Source: Austropuccinia psidii (Eukaryota; Basidiomycota; Pucciniomycetes; Pucciniales; Sphaerophragmiaceae). Taken from it: 64,000 bases of DNA. Of this stretch, positions 1-9,027 are shown one piece after another (the first letter of the stretch is position 1; every line of letters starts with the position of its first letter). The notes below the pieces were generated by a model. That model did no database searches and was not told the origin of the DNA. It was given only the letters and a program-made list of their open reading frames with translations. The translations under genes were made by a program, and so were the position numbers. The stretch is from positions 48,111,662-48,175,661 of the forward strand of contig JALGQZ010000001.1 in the NCBI GenBank assembly GCA_023105745.1, written 5' to 3'.

Positions 1-1488
1 ATTTACAACAAAAAATAGATAAATTACAAATATTCTTGATTTTTACGTGGAAATGAGGTTTTAGAGAGATTTTTAACAAAAAAAATTAATTAAATGGTTT
101 AATCACGTCAAAATTGATGATTTTAATAAGATTATCTTTGGTCTTTAATAATAGAAAAGTTTTATATATGAAGAATAGAGAAATTACCTTTTTAATTGTA
201 TTGATTTAATGTTTTTGATGCGTCTGAGGGGAAAACAGAGTAAAAAGAGCCCTATTTATAGTAAATAACTCCCTCCTAGAGTCCAACAGGCTTCTAGTAG
301 ACGTGTACTGATCATATCCACTGGGATTGATCAATACTTTAAGGTTTGGTGATGATTACATCATGATCAAACCATATTACATCATTATTACACCATTATT
401 TAGAGTTATCACTATAACTCTAAGTTTGATGATGTCAAAGGCTTTACAGAACCCCAAAATTCGTGGATTTTGTTAGTTTTAATCATAAACTAATAGTATT
501 CACCAATTTTATCACTCATATGACTGTTAAACTTAACTTAAGGTTACAGTGAGTGATCATAAATGATCAAATTAAGCTCAAACTTTGATCCTTAAAAACC
601 TTGAAGATTTACACGCTACAGCAATTAAGAGAGTGAATTCTAATAGCTTGGCATAGCCCTATTATGCTTCCAAGAGCATTTCATTACATCATCAAAACTC
701 TATTTTTGATGATTTTTCTTGTAACTCATCTTTTCTGTCGAAATTTAATATTTTAAACCTCAAACTATGATTTCAAGGGGTTATACCTTGAATATTATAA
801 TATAAATACATCATTCTTCACGAATGAACTAGTAGAATCCAACTTTCTACTTTTTTTTAAGTTTGGACCACTTTCACAACAAAGTGGTCAACAGCTTTGT
901 TTATTTTAATCAATAATTCCTTACAGAGTTTAACCTTGCTTATAACTTGTGAAATAAACTTCATTTCTGTATTTCTACAGTAATTACGTGATGACTTTAT
1001 TTTTGGCTCATCACTCTATCATGCATAATTCAAGAGATATTAGCTAAAATCCTGGAATATATGAGTTGACCAAAAAAGTGCATATATTCAGGTTAATTCC
1101 TTAAGTATTGGTTTTGAAGCTTAGCTTATTAATTGTTTTATGTGTGGATTTTTATGGAGAATCCAATGGTATCATTAATTTCACATGTTGCTTCATTGAA
1201 GCTTGAAATAAATAAGTATTTGTGTCTTTTATAAGGTATTATTACTTATAACTTATTAAATATTGACTTTACATATATGCCATAAACCTGGTATATGCGT
1301 ATTTTACCATGGGAAATCCAATGGTATAATTTATTTCACATGTTTATTCATTGGCTTTTAAGTTAAACCAAGTTTTGTACCAATTTATGGTATTTTTATA
1401 CCTTTAAGGTACTTATTTTTAATGTATAATTATATTAAATATTTCTTGTGACCTTTTTTGGGTATGTGGTCATATCTAAAGGTTCACA
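1..1488. repeat. Diverged LTR-like AT-rich sequence (right end only)
   Basis: No gene is supported here. The right end (TTTTGGGTATGTGG, then a terminal TTCACA at 1488) resembles the right end of the family-3 LTRs at 18750 and 26994. The segment near 1150 also shares the 'GAATCCAATGGT' stretch found in those LTRs. A roughly 50-bp piece is repeated inside it (near 1150 and near 1302). It could be an old LTR of a family-3 relative, but identity is low and the left end lies outside the window. Confidence 0.35.
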
Positions 1489-1597
1489 AAATTACTTGAT
1501 CTGAGTAATGTAAAGAGGTTGGACAGTGGAAATTAACCCCCTTTGGGGCTTTTATTCTTTATACCATTAATAAAACCACAGTACAATTTTATTTTTT

Positions 1598-1609
1598 GGT
1601 GGGAGGGAA
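1598..1609 (+). other. Candidate polypurine tract
   Basis: GGTGGGAGGGAA directly precedes the TGTGAGCC start of LTR-0. The tract beside the family-3 3' LTR (read on the minus strand, 18751-18765) is built the same way. This suggests that 1610-3534 is a 3' LTR rather than a solo LTR, although no coding region lies upstream in the window. Confidence 0.4.
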
Positions 1610-3534
1610 TGTGAGCCTTGAGGTATATTTTATATACCCAAATAGGCCACAATTATCTTAAAAATAAATTTTGAATTATGCATAACTCATAAGTCATGCA
1701 TATATCCAAAATTCATCATTTTTCAATTCACAAAAGAAGAATAACATTCTTTTGAGTAAGTAAATCCATGGAGTTGAGGCCAGATTTGGATTCTACACAA
1801 AGAATTCACCTAGGGTAGCTCCATAGAGTGAATAAACTCAAATTAACTCTTTGAGGTGGTAATATGGAAAATACTTCAATACCACATCATCAATACCACA
1901 TAAAAGGTCTGTGAAAAATTTTGTTTTTCTTGATTTCACGCCAAAATAATGGGAATGTGAGAAACCCCATGTTACATATACACTAAGAATAGTGTTATAC
2001 ATGTTTTGAGCATTTAATATCATGGTATTCTTACCTGGAGCTTGGGTACACCCATAGTGGATATCTCACTTGAAGTTTAAATTTCTATTTTGATGTGAAA
2101 AATAAGGAAGGGGGACAAAAGACATCAAAGAGAGCCAATGTACCCAGCTTCTGAGGCCTCAGAGGCGTGGATAGCTCCAAACGCTTTGACCCATTGCTGA
2201 TCTTGGCTAAATTAGTAAGCTAAAGCACTTTGAGAACTTGGTTACTATGTTACAACTACAGTAAATCTTATTAAAATAGCAAAGAACCTGCTATTTTGAC
2301 GTGCCAATGAGGTAAAAAGCTACTTAGACTCCTGTAACCATGTCAATTCTTAATAAATTTCCATGGATAAACCCCAAAAGAGTAATTAAAACCCTTTGAG
2401 GACCTGTATTCATTGATTTACCTCATAGCAACCAGTTAAACACTGATCTTTGCAATTCCACGTAGAAATGGGGTAAAAACTTCAAAAAATCATTAAAAAT
2501 ACAATTCTTGATGAATCTCTCTGAAGCCTTCCGGGCCAATGGAGAACTGTATTATCTATGGTAAAACCAAAATGAATTCTAGTTTTACCAGTAAAATTAA
2601 AAGTTTTACTTACAGTCCATTTTTGACTATTCTATGTGAAACACTGAATCTTCAAAAATTCACAGTAATTACAACCTGTGAGGAAATTGCCAATAACATT
2701 GATAACTTTGGGAAATCAATGATTATTTTGGAACAAAAGAAGATTTACAGATGTTACTCCTTTTATTCTTAACCATATTGGGGTTGGTAGTCATGTAAAA
2801 GCATTAATTAAGTAATTATGATAATCTTAAGTGGCAACAGATGATGCAATCAATCATCCAAAAAGGTTTATTGTTTTTGCACTCACTGGTTGTTTCAGTT
2901 TTCTCCATGGAAAGCCTCTGTGAGCTGTTGTTGACTTAAAAGAGGCCTCCTCTTGATGTTTTTTTCCACCCCAAATCATCTTATTATCCATTTATATCAT
3001 TGTTACCAACAAGTAAGTATTAGTTATACTATTCTGAAGTGTTTTAATTCTTCCAGAATCAATCAGAAAGACGTGAAATCATAGAATCCAACTAAATATT
3101 GCTGTAATCCTGCTATAAATCATGTGGATCCCTTAAATCCACAATTCTACATCAAATTTCTCTACTTATATCTTTCAATAAGTTCTTTGGAGTATAAGTG
3201 AGTTGTTAATCTTCAATTCTTAAAGTTTTTCTCCAAAATTTGTTTTCTTCAAGAATTATCTTTTTAATTATTCTTTCAAAATATAATTATATATTGAAAT
3301 AATTTTATTATTTCAATAAAAGAAGTTTTTATTATTAAATTCTTGTAATTGATTCTTGTAGACAATTACTGCTCACTTTCAAAATCACTAGGAGTGTTTA
3401 ACACGTGAAAGAAATAATTATTTAATTATTTAATTGTGGTTATAATGATATTTTATTATTATATTTCATAAGAACAGACATAGTACCGTTGATTAATAGT
3501 AATTTTATAATCAGTTTCATAGTCAAATCTTACA
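1610..3534 (+). repeat. Complete LTR of a third family (LTR-0)
   Basis: It begins TGTGAGCCTTGAGG and ends CAAATCTTACA, the same terminal style as family 3 (TGTGAGCC...CCTTACA on that family's coding strand). Positions 1610-2665 recur inverted at 34795-35174 plus 44627-45297, and 2786-3534 recur directly at 45298-46044. Those copies confirm that this is a dispersed repeat and fix both ends. No ORF with plausible coding content lies inside. I found no TSD. Confidence 0.65.
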
Positions 3535-4974
3535 GGGATCTTGAGGTATATGGAATGCAGTAGTGGGGGGAACACCCAAGCTTGAGATACTGGACTTGAT
3601 TAGCAGGATCAGGGTGGGGTTGAGAATGCGTGAAGCTCTGCGGGGTATATTATACCTTAATGATAGAATGGCAGACATTATCATTCCAAGGTCTAGTGGG
3701 GGAAGGGTTTGACTGCCACTTTATGGTTTCTGTGCAGTTGAATTGAGACCCGCTGGAGTGGAGAAAGTTTTTGGGGTCAATTGTGAATAATCATCTGGGA
3801 AGATTTGATCCAATAAAATTTGCAGGCACTCAGATCTTGATGCAGAAGTAGGGATGTTTGGAAGAGATTTGGGTGCAATGGTTGATTTGAGCTTTTTTAT
3901 GTGCTGTTTATATTGGAAAGGTGTGAAGGCAACTCCCTGCCTATCACCCTCAGCGGAAGAGTGTGTTTGGGTTGAACAGTGTTGAGACATGCATATATGC
4001 ATTGAGGAATAGCAGCCGGTTGTCATTGTTGGAGCAATGGTGAGTAAGGTTTGTTTGTGTATAAATATCTATGGTTGATGTGAAAGTGTTTGTGAGTGTT
4101 AATCATTGCAAAAAAAAATTGAGTGATTATTTATGAAGGGGGAGATGATTTGAGCCAGCTGAGGATTTTATCCCATTTGTAATGGTGGCTTAGCTGCATG
4201 GGATAAATTGTAACATGTCTCATCTGGATGGCGGAATTGGTTAGGAGTTTTATTGGGTAAAATGCCATGCTGCTCAATGCTCATACATATTCTATTTCAT
4301 TTACAAATGGTGATACTTCAGTTTTGACCCTTGATGGGCATTCTAATTAGGGATGTGTCAACATTGAATTGAGGGGATTAAAATTCAAACCATGTAGGCT
4401 GGCACGCCATTTTACATGGTTTAAACCTTATTACAGACATAACAATATAACACTATTACATAAGAATTTGAAGTGGAGCTAAAGTCTTGCTATTTGGTTT
4501 GAGAGCAGTGGTCTTTGAATCGATTGAAATGTGAGTTGGATTGTCTTGCCTTTCTTGAAAAGGTGATGTCTCACTTGTGGGTAAATCCTTCATTAATATA
4601 CCCTTATACAGATATAAAATTCTGTGTAATTTTGATGCATACATTGGCAGTTTGGATAATTCACAAAATGTGACAATGGGGAGGGGGAAATGTTTGTTGG
4701 ATCTGATTACTTATGGATGATGGTTCCCCTTTGAGATCAAGGAAATATCACATTATATGCTGGTAGGCCAGGCAGGGTGGTTTCCAACAAAAGTGGAGGA
4801 GCTCAAGAGGAGGAAGGGAGAATTCTCCTAAAAATTGTTGTGTTAGACTTCCACGAGAGGCTTGGTTCTCACTTTTCATACAATTTCTCTATTATAAGTT
4901 TGAAATCAGTCTATTTTATCATAATACTGAGCTGTTGTATCAAGTTAAAAAATTACTGTACTTTTTTAGGCCTT
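3535..4974. other. Intergenic stretch with one unrecognised minus-strand ORF (3721-4026)
   Basis: Apart from a 101-codon minus-strand ORF at 3721-4026, I see no gene. The ORF is rich in Ser, Thr and Pro and has no motif I recognise. It may be a fragment of the N-terminal region of a multicopy rust gene. A small inverted repeat (AAACCATGTA at 4387-4396 and TACATGGTTT at 4413-4422) is present. The stretch just before 4975 ends in a pyrimidine-rich CTTTTTTAG that could be a splice acceptor for the following reading frame. Confidence 0.3.
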
Positions 4975-5141
4975 ATGTCATCTTCCAAGCGACATAAATC
5001 CCATTCCAGTTCTGTTCATGACTCAGATAGTGAATCTAGAATAGAATATGTTCAAACACAGTCACCATTAAGTCCCAACATTCCTGTCACAACCCCTATC
5101 GCATCCTCAATGAATGTATCAGTTAGTCACATTGATGTGGG
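4975..5141 (+). pseudogene. 5' part of a disrupted gene-like unit, cut by element 1
   Basis: An ATG at 4975 (MSSSKRHKSHSSS...) opens a Ser-rich frame that runs to 5141, where element 1 starts. If the element and one copy of the 5-bp TSD are removed, the frame continues unbroken at 15278 (codons GTG GGA AAT GTG ATG), so the insertion landed inside an open frame. I do not recognise the product. It appears to be a multicopy rust family, not a housekeeping gene. The continuation carries a stop and further decay, so this is annotated as a dead gene. Confidence 0.5.
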
Positions 5142-5540
5142 TGTCACAACCACGTATTTTGACCCTCCTCCTTGATGGCGGCGGCAATCCAACCTGGAGC
5201 CAAGTTGGGGCCAATTGGCCATGTCATATCAATTATGGCCAATTGACCCCTTTTGGGTGTTCCATGGCTCTTATGCCATAACCCATTCCATTGGCCACTT
5301 ATGGCCCCCATCATCCTTTATGGCCTCAGGCCATATCCTGCGTCATTGGCCCTCTTGGCCAATTTCCACCTCACCAACCCCCAGGCCTCCATCACTGTTT
5401 TTGGGCCTGGGGGGTCCCTTTGTCTTCCAGGGGCTTCCAGGCCCCATGGCCACCTTCCTTGGTTTCCTGGCCACCCCTTTCATTATGGGGGTTTTGGCCT
5501 AAATGGCCTTTTTGGGCCATTTAGGCCCCCCACGGCTTCT

Positions 5541-5624
5541 ACGGTCCGCGGGCCGTAATACGCGGTCCGTACGGTCCGTAAGCCGCGGTCCGTAAGCTGC
5601 GGTCTGTGGTCCGCGGTCCGTAGG
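5541..5624. repeat. CGGTCCG-rich GC array in LTR
   Basis: Permutations of GCGGTCCGTAAGCC and CGGTCCGCGG are packed in 84 bp. The 3' LTR copy is 14 bp shorter, as expected for slippage between units. The array contrasts sharply with its AT-rich surroundings and recurs as a longer 21-bp-unit array inside element 4 (50301-50437). Confidence 0.85.
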
Positions 5625-6474
5625 CGGGTTAGGCCCCTTTTGGCCTAATCCAATGAGGCCAAAAGGGGCCAAAGGGGGCAGCCACCTAGCCCCCAAGGCC
5701 AGGTGGGTCCCAAACCACAATTGGGCCCACCTGAGCCATTTTTTGGCCACCAATCCCTTGGACCCAATTTGGACCAAAAACACCTTGGATCCATTTTTGG
5801 CCACAAATCCCGTAGGACCCATTTTTGGCCCTGGACCACCATGGACCAACTTTACTGACATGGCCTCTGGCAACCACCAGAGGCCACCAAATCATCTCAA
5901 CAAGCAGTTCCCTCAACTTAAGGGGAATTCTTCCCTTTCCTTCATGTACTCCGTACTCAAGATTGCAGGTGTGGAGCATATATGGTATTATATACCATTA
6001 TGCACCATTTTTACTCAGCAATCCAATGGTGACGTTTTCAGGACCCATTTCCACCTTACTATTTCAAGGTCCATAATTCCAACGCCCATTTCGAAGGAGG
6101 ACTTTTCAGCTTATCAGTCTGGCAATCCATGGCGGTAATTCAGAAGATCATTCAAGGATCCCAACCACCTGTATCTGCAGGAGTTGGGTTGGTACAATTC
6201 ATTCAGGATTATTCTAAGATCAATTCTCAAGAGGTATTACAAATTCAATCAGTTGTCAAGACATCAAGTATTCAATACTCCTTGGACAACCCAATTCATC
6301 CGTACAGGCCTTATTCAATCAACCTGTATGGCCTTGGCCCAATTGGGCCACTTCTTATTCCACTGTGGGAATTCCATCACACGGTTCAAATTTCAAGATG
6401 GCCAGAACTGTATTTCCCGATTCGGACAATACAGTCATTGATCCACCTTCCAGGATCAACCTTTCAGCTTTTCA

Positions 6475-6480
6475 CATATA
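6475..6480 (+). promoter_or_regulatory. Predicted TATA element of element 1 LTR
   Basis: TCACATATAC is conserved at the same place in the LTRs of elements 1, 2 and 4, about 20-25 nt upstream of the conserved CTGGGG hairpin, although the surrounding LTR sequence differs. This puts the likely transcription start, and therefore the start of R, near 6500. Confidence 0.55.
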
Positions 6481-6499
6481 CTGGCCACCTTTTCAGCAC

Positions 6500-6530
6500 C
6501 TGGGGACTTTTTCCCCAGTTAATTAATATA
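6500..6530 (+). promoter_or_regulatory. Hairpin plus primer-complementary site near predicted transcript start
   Basis: CTGGGG (6500-6505), a 7-nt loop and CCCCAG (6513-6518) form a 6-bp stem. AGTTAATTAATATA (6517-6530) is the exact 14-nt complement of 6903-6916, just downstream of the LTR. The 3' LTR equivalent is at 14873-14886. The same arrangement occurs in elements 2 and 4. Confidence 0.6.
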
Positions 6531-6901
6531 GTGGATTTAATTTTATCCTTATTTTCTTTTACCTTATTAAAGTTAATACTGATAATCTTAAGTCAGTCAT
6601 TCAGCACCCTTTTCTTTTATTTCCTCGCCTGTCCAGTGGATATTGGTGGTCATATCCTTATACTAATTCCATTTCCTTTTCTGGCAGGTTGAAACAGTGA
6701 ATTGAGGATTCACTTGGTTGGCTTCTTGGCTTTTGGCTTCTTTATTATCCTTGGCCATTGGCTTCATCTTTTGGAATACTTGTTTTCCCCTTTATTCTTC
6801 TTAAAGAAATTCATTCTTATTATTCTTTATCTTTGGAGCCCTCCAAGTGAGTTCTTGATTCCTGAGTGCCAGGCCCTCTTCTTCCAAGAGCCCCTGTGAC
6901 A

Positions 6902-6916
6902 TTATATTAATTAACT
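6902..6916 (+). other. Predicted self-priming primer-binding site
   Basis: TTATATTAATTAACT starts at the first base after the 5' LTR. It does not begin with TGG, as a site for the 3' CCA of a tRNA would. Fourteen of its bases pair perfectly with 6517-6530 in the LTR, as in Tf1-type self-priming, where the transcript's own 5' end primes minus-strand synthesis. The AT-rich core TTAATTAA is itself palindromic, so part of the match is cheap. Confidence 0.55.
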
Positions 6917-7657
6917 CATAATTCTTCTTCATTCATTCATTCTTTATTCTTATATTTTAAATTCATTCATTCATTTCATCAAAATTATGATTCTTTGACG
7001 TTTTATGATCTTATGATTCTTCGTCACCTCTCAATTTTCTCTCATTCATTCTTCATTCCGAAAATTGAAAGCTGACCCATTTTTACTTTCTGTTATCTTT
7101 TCAATCTCATTTTCAATCTTAATCAATCTATTCTTATCCATAATTCAGGCACTTTTATCTTTGGTTCTCAAGTTATTCATCAGGTTATTCAGACACGTTC
7201 TTCATATCAGGATTGATTTTGATTTATTCCTCAAGAATTTTTGATTTTTTGGAAGAATTCACTTGAAAATTGATTTGATTGACTAATTTGACATAATTGA
7301 AAATTGACCTCAAGATAATTGATTGACCTGAAGACTTTATTGATTTTGCTGATTATTCACATCAAGATTTTTGACATAAATTGATTTTGACTCAAGAATT
7401 CATTTTGATTGATTGATTTTTCTGCAAGATTTTGGTCTGATTTGATTTTGATTGTTTGATTGATTGTTTTTATTGACTTCAAGATTCTCATTGATATTGA
7501 TTTCTACTTCAAGACTCATTTGAATTTGATTGATTGACGTATTTGAAGAATTTTGATTCATTGAATATCCAATTTCCTCAAGATTTGATTGTTGATTTTG
7601 TACTTCAGGAAAATTTTGATTTTATTTCATTTATTTTGGTTGATTACCCCTGAAATC
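6917..7657 (+). other. Element 1 leader (5' UTR), noncoding
   Basis: About 740 bp of low-complexity TTGATT and TCAAGA-type sequence lies between the primer site and gag. The same style of leader precedes gag in elements 2 and 4 (mirrored as TTGAAGTCAAAATC on the plus strand) and is remnant in element 5. No ORF is supported. It may hold the packaging signal, by analogy with other LTR retrotransposons. Confidence 0.6.
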
Positions 7658-8995
7658 ATGCCAGTTCAACATTCACCTCCAGCAAGACAGACCAGATCTC
7701 AGGCCAGAACTCAAGCTGTTCTGACTCCAACTCCAAGGGCTCCTCTTGACGGTACCCCAGCAGTTTCTCAACTGAGGGCCAGATTGGACAGAGGACCCAT
7801 TATGGAAGGAGCAGCACCATCCAGGAAGGAAGGAAGAGGGCCAAGAAGGTCAATGTCTTTATCAGGAGTGGTTGGCGGGTTCCCAGGATTTTCAAGAACC
7901 AGTCCCAAGGTTCAAGGTGAAGATGGTGAAGAGGAGGAGGAGAATTCTGTGGAAGAGGAAGAGTCTAATGGCACTGAGGCTGCTCCTGCTCCTGTGGGAG
8001 CATCTGAGGGCACCAGAGGACCAACTCTAGCCCAGTCTGATCAGCCTGCCTCTCATCAGCCTGAACCGTCTTTATTGGCCATTATGCAACAAATGACTCA
8101 GATTATGGCCAATCTGCAAGCAGCTTCTTCTTCTGAACCATCAAGACCACCAGCCTTCAAGACTCCCTCTATGAAGGCTCCAGAATGCTTTGATGGGACT
8201 CAGCCCTTCAAAGTCAGAAGTTTTATTCAGTCTTGCCAACTCATCTTTCATAATGACCCGGCAAACTTCTCTCAAGACAGAAAGAAGGTTCTTTATGCCA
8301 CTTCATTCTTAGTTGGCAGGGCTGCAAAATGGATTGAGCCTTATCTTTCCAATCTCAATAATAAAGACTCAAATTATCTCCTCAATTCCTGGCCATTATT
8401 CGAATCCCAATTGTTCACTTTATTTGGAGACCCAAATGAAGTAAGAAAAGCAGAAGCTGAATTGGATGGCCTTAGGATGAAAGAAGGTGGGCATGTTGCT
8501 TTGTATATTGCCGATTTCAGGAGTTTGGTTTCAAGAATTGGGGATTGGGGTGAAAGGGCTCTTATTCATCATTTCAGGAAGGGTTTGGCCTCCAGGATTC
8601 TGGATCAATTGGCCTCCCATCCTTCAAACATTGATTCTCTTCAAGACTTAATGGACGTCAGCCTGGAACTTGATACCAGGTACCATGAGAGGCAGAAGGA
8701 AAAGAATCATCATCAGGAGAAGAAGCCTGAAGCCTCCAAGTCTCACTCTTCTCATCATCAAGTTTCTTCAAGTTCAAGACCAAAGAAGAAATTTCATTCT
8801 CAAAAGCGGGACAAGCCCCATTCTTCATTGTTGAATAAGGACTTCAAGTTGAAAGGTTCTGAAAAGGAAAGAAGAATCAGGGAGGGGTTGTGTACCTATT
8901 GTGGTGGGAAGCATAGTCTTGAGTCCTGTGTCAAAAGGCCTCAAAACAAGCTTACCCAACCGTCAGGCAGTTTTCCCAGCCAGGGAAAAGCCTGA
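7658..8995 (+). CDS. gag: Element 1 Gag (capsid/nucleocapsid), 445 aa
   Basis: This structural protein forms the virus-like particle and packages element RNA. I start it at the ATG at 7658 ([15 protein letters not shown]), because elements 2, 4 and 5 begin at the same residue, although the frame is open further upstream. Domains in order: a basic, Pro-rich N-terminus; an acidic run ([16 protein letters not shown]); a retrotransposon-Gag core (around the [17 protein letters not shown] segment to [10 protein letters not shown]); a Lys/Ser-rich linker; and a zinc knuckle with Cys412, Cys415, His419 and Cys424. The knuckle spacing is CX2CX3HX4C, one residue shorter than the usual CX2CX4HX4C. The frame ends at TGA 8993, six bases after the frameshift heptamer. 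Confidence 0.93.
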   Translation: MPVQHSPPARQTRSQARTQAVLTPTPRAPLDGTPAVSQLRARLDRGPIMEGAAPSRKEGRGPRRSMSLSGVVGGFPGFSRTSPKVQGEDGEEEEENSVEEEESNGTEAAPAPVGASEGTRGPTLAQSDQPASHQPEPSLLAIMQQMTQIMANLQAASSSEPSRPPAFKTPSMKAPECFDGTQPFKVRSFIQSCQLIFHNDPANFSQDRKKVLYATSFLVGRAAKWIEPYLSNLNNKDSNYLLNSWPLFESQLFTLFGDPNEVRKAEAELDGLRMKEGGHVALYIADFRSLVSRIGDWGERALIHHFRKGLASRILDQLASHPSNIDSLQDLMDVSLELDTRYHERQKEKNHHQEKKPEASKSHSSHHQVSSSSRPKKKFHSQKRDKPHSSLLNKDFKLKGSEKERRIREGLCTYCGGKHSLESCVKRPQNKLTQPSGSFPSQGKA

Positions 8996-9027
8996 GTGAA
9001 GACCATGTTGTGTTCAATGGTCTTCAC
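8983..9027 (+). promoter_or_regulatory. Programmed -1 ribosomal frameshift signal (gag/pol)
   Basis: The slippery heptamer G GGA AAA (8983-8989) is read in the gag frame as X XXY YYZ. A 6-nt spacer (GCCTGA, containing the gag stop) follows. Then comes a perfect 11-bp stem, GTGAAGACCAT (8996-9006) with ATGGTCTTCAC (9017-9027), closing a 10-nt loop. A -1 slip enters exactly the open pol frame (AGC CTG AGT GAA...). Pol has no ATG near its start, so frameshifting is the natural way to make it. Confidence 0.85.

Larger units (their letters stand above)
5142..6901 (+). repeat. Element 1 5' LTR (1760 bp)
   Basis: It has TG...CA ends and terminal inverted repeat TGTCACA/TGTGACA. The first ~700 bp is packed with GGCC in contexts such as TTGGCC and ATGGCC. 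It holds a CGGTCCG-rich array (5541-5624), a predicted TATA element (6475), a hairpin (6500-6518) and the primer-complementary site (6517-6530). A long ORF inside the LTR (6129-6692) is probably fortuitous: it crosses the predicted transcription start and its equivalent in element 2 is not clearly conserved. Confidence 0.92.

Noticed and set aside
5215..5979. Many overlapping Pro/Gly/Trp-rich ORFs on both strands, repeated at 13585-14335
   Set aside because: They are readings of the GGCC-dense LTR and GC array in all frames; they repeat only because the two LTRs are the same.
6129..6692. 187-codon ORF in both LTRs of element 1 (also 14485-15048)
   Set aside because: It crosses the predicted TATA and transcript start. 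Element 2 has a different-length frame there with only patchy similarity, so noncoding LTR is more likely.
9010..9012. GTG as a start codon for Pol
   Set aside because: GTG starts are not expected in a fungal nuclear gene; the frame is open back through the frameshift heptamer, which explains Pol better.
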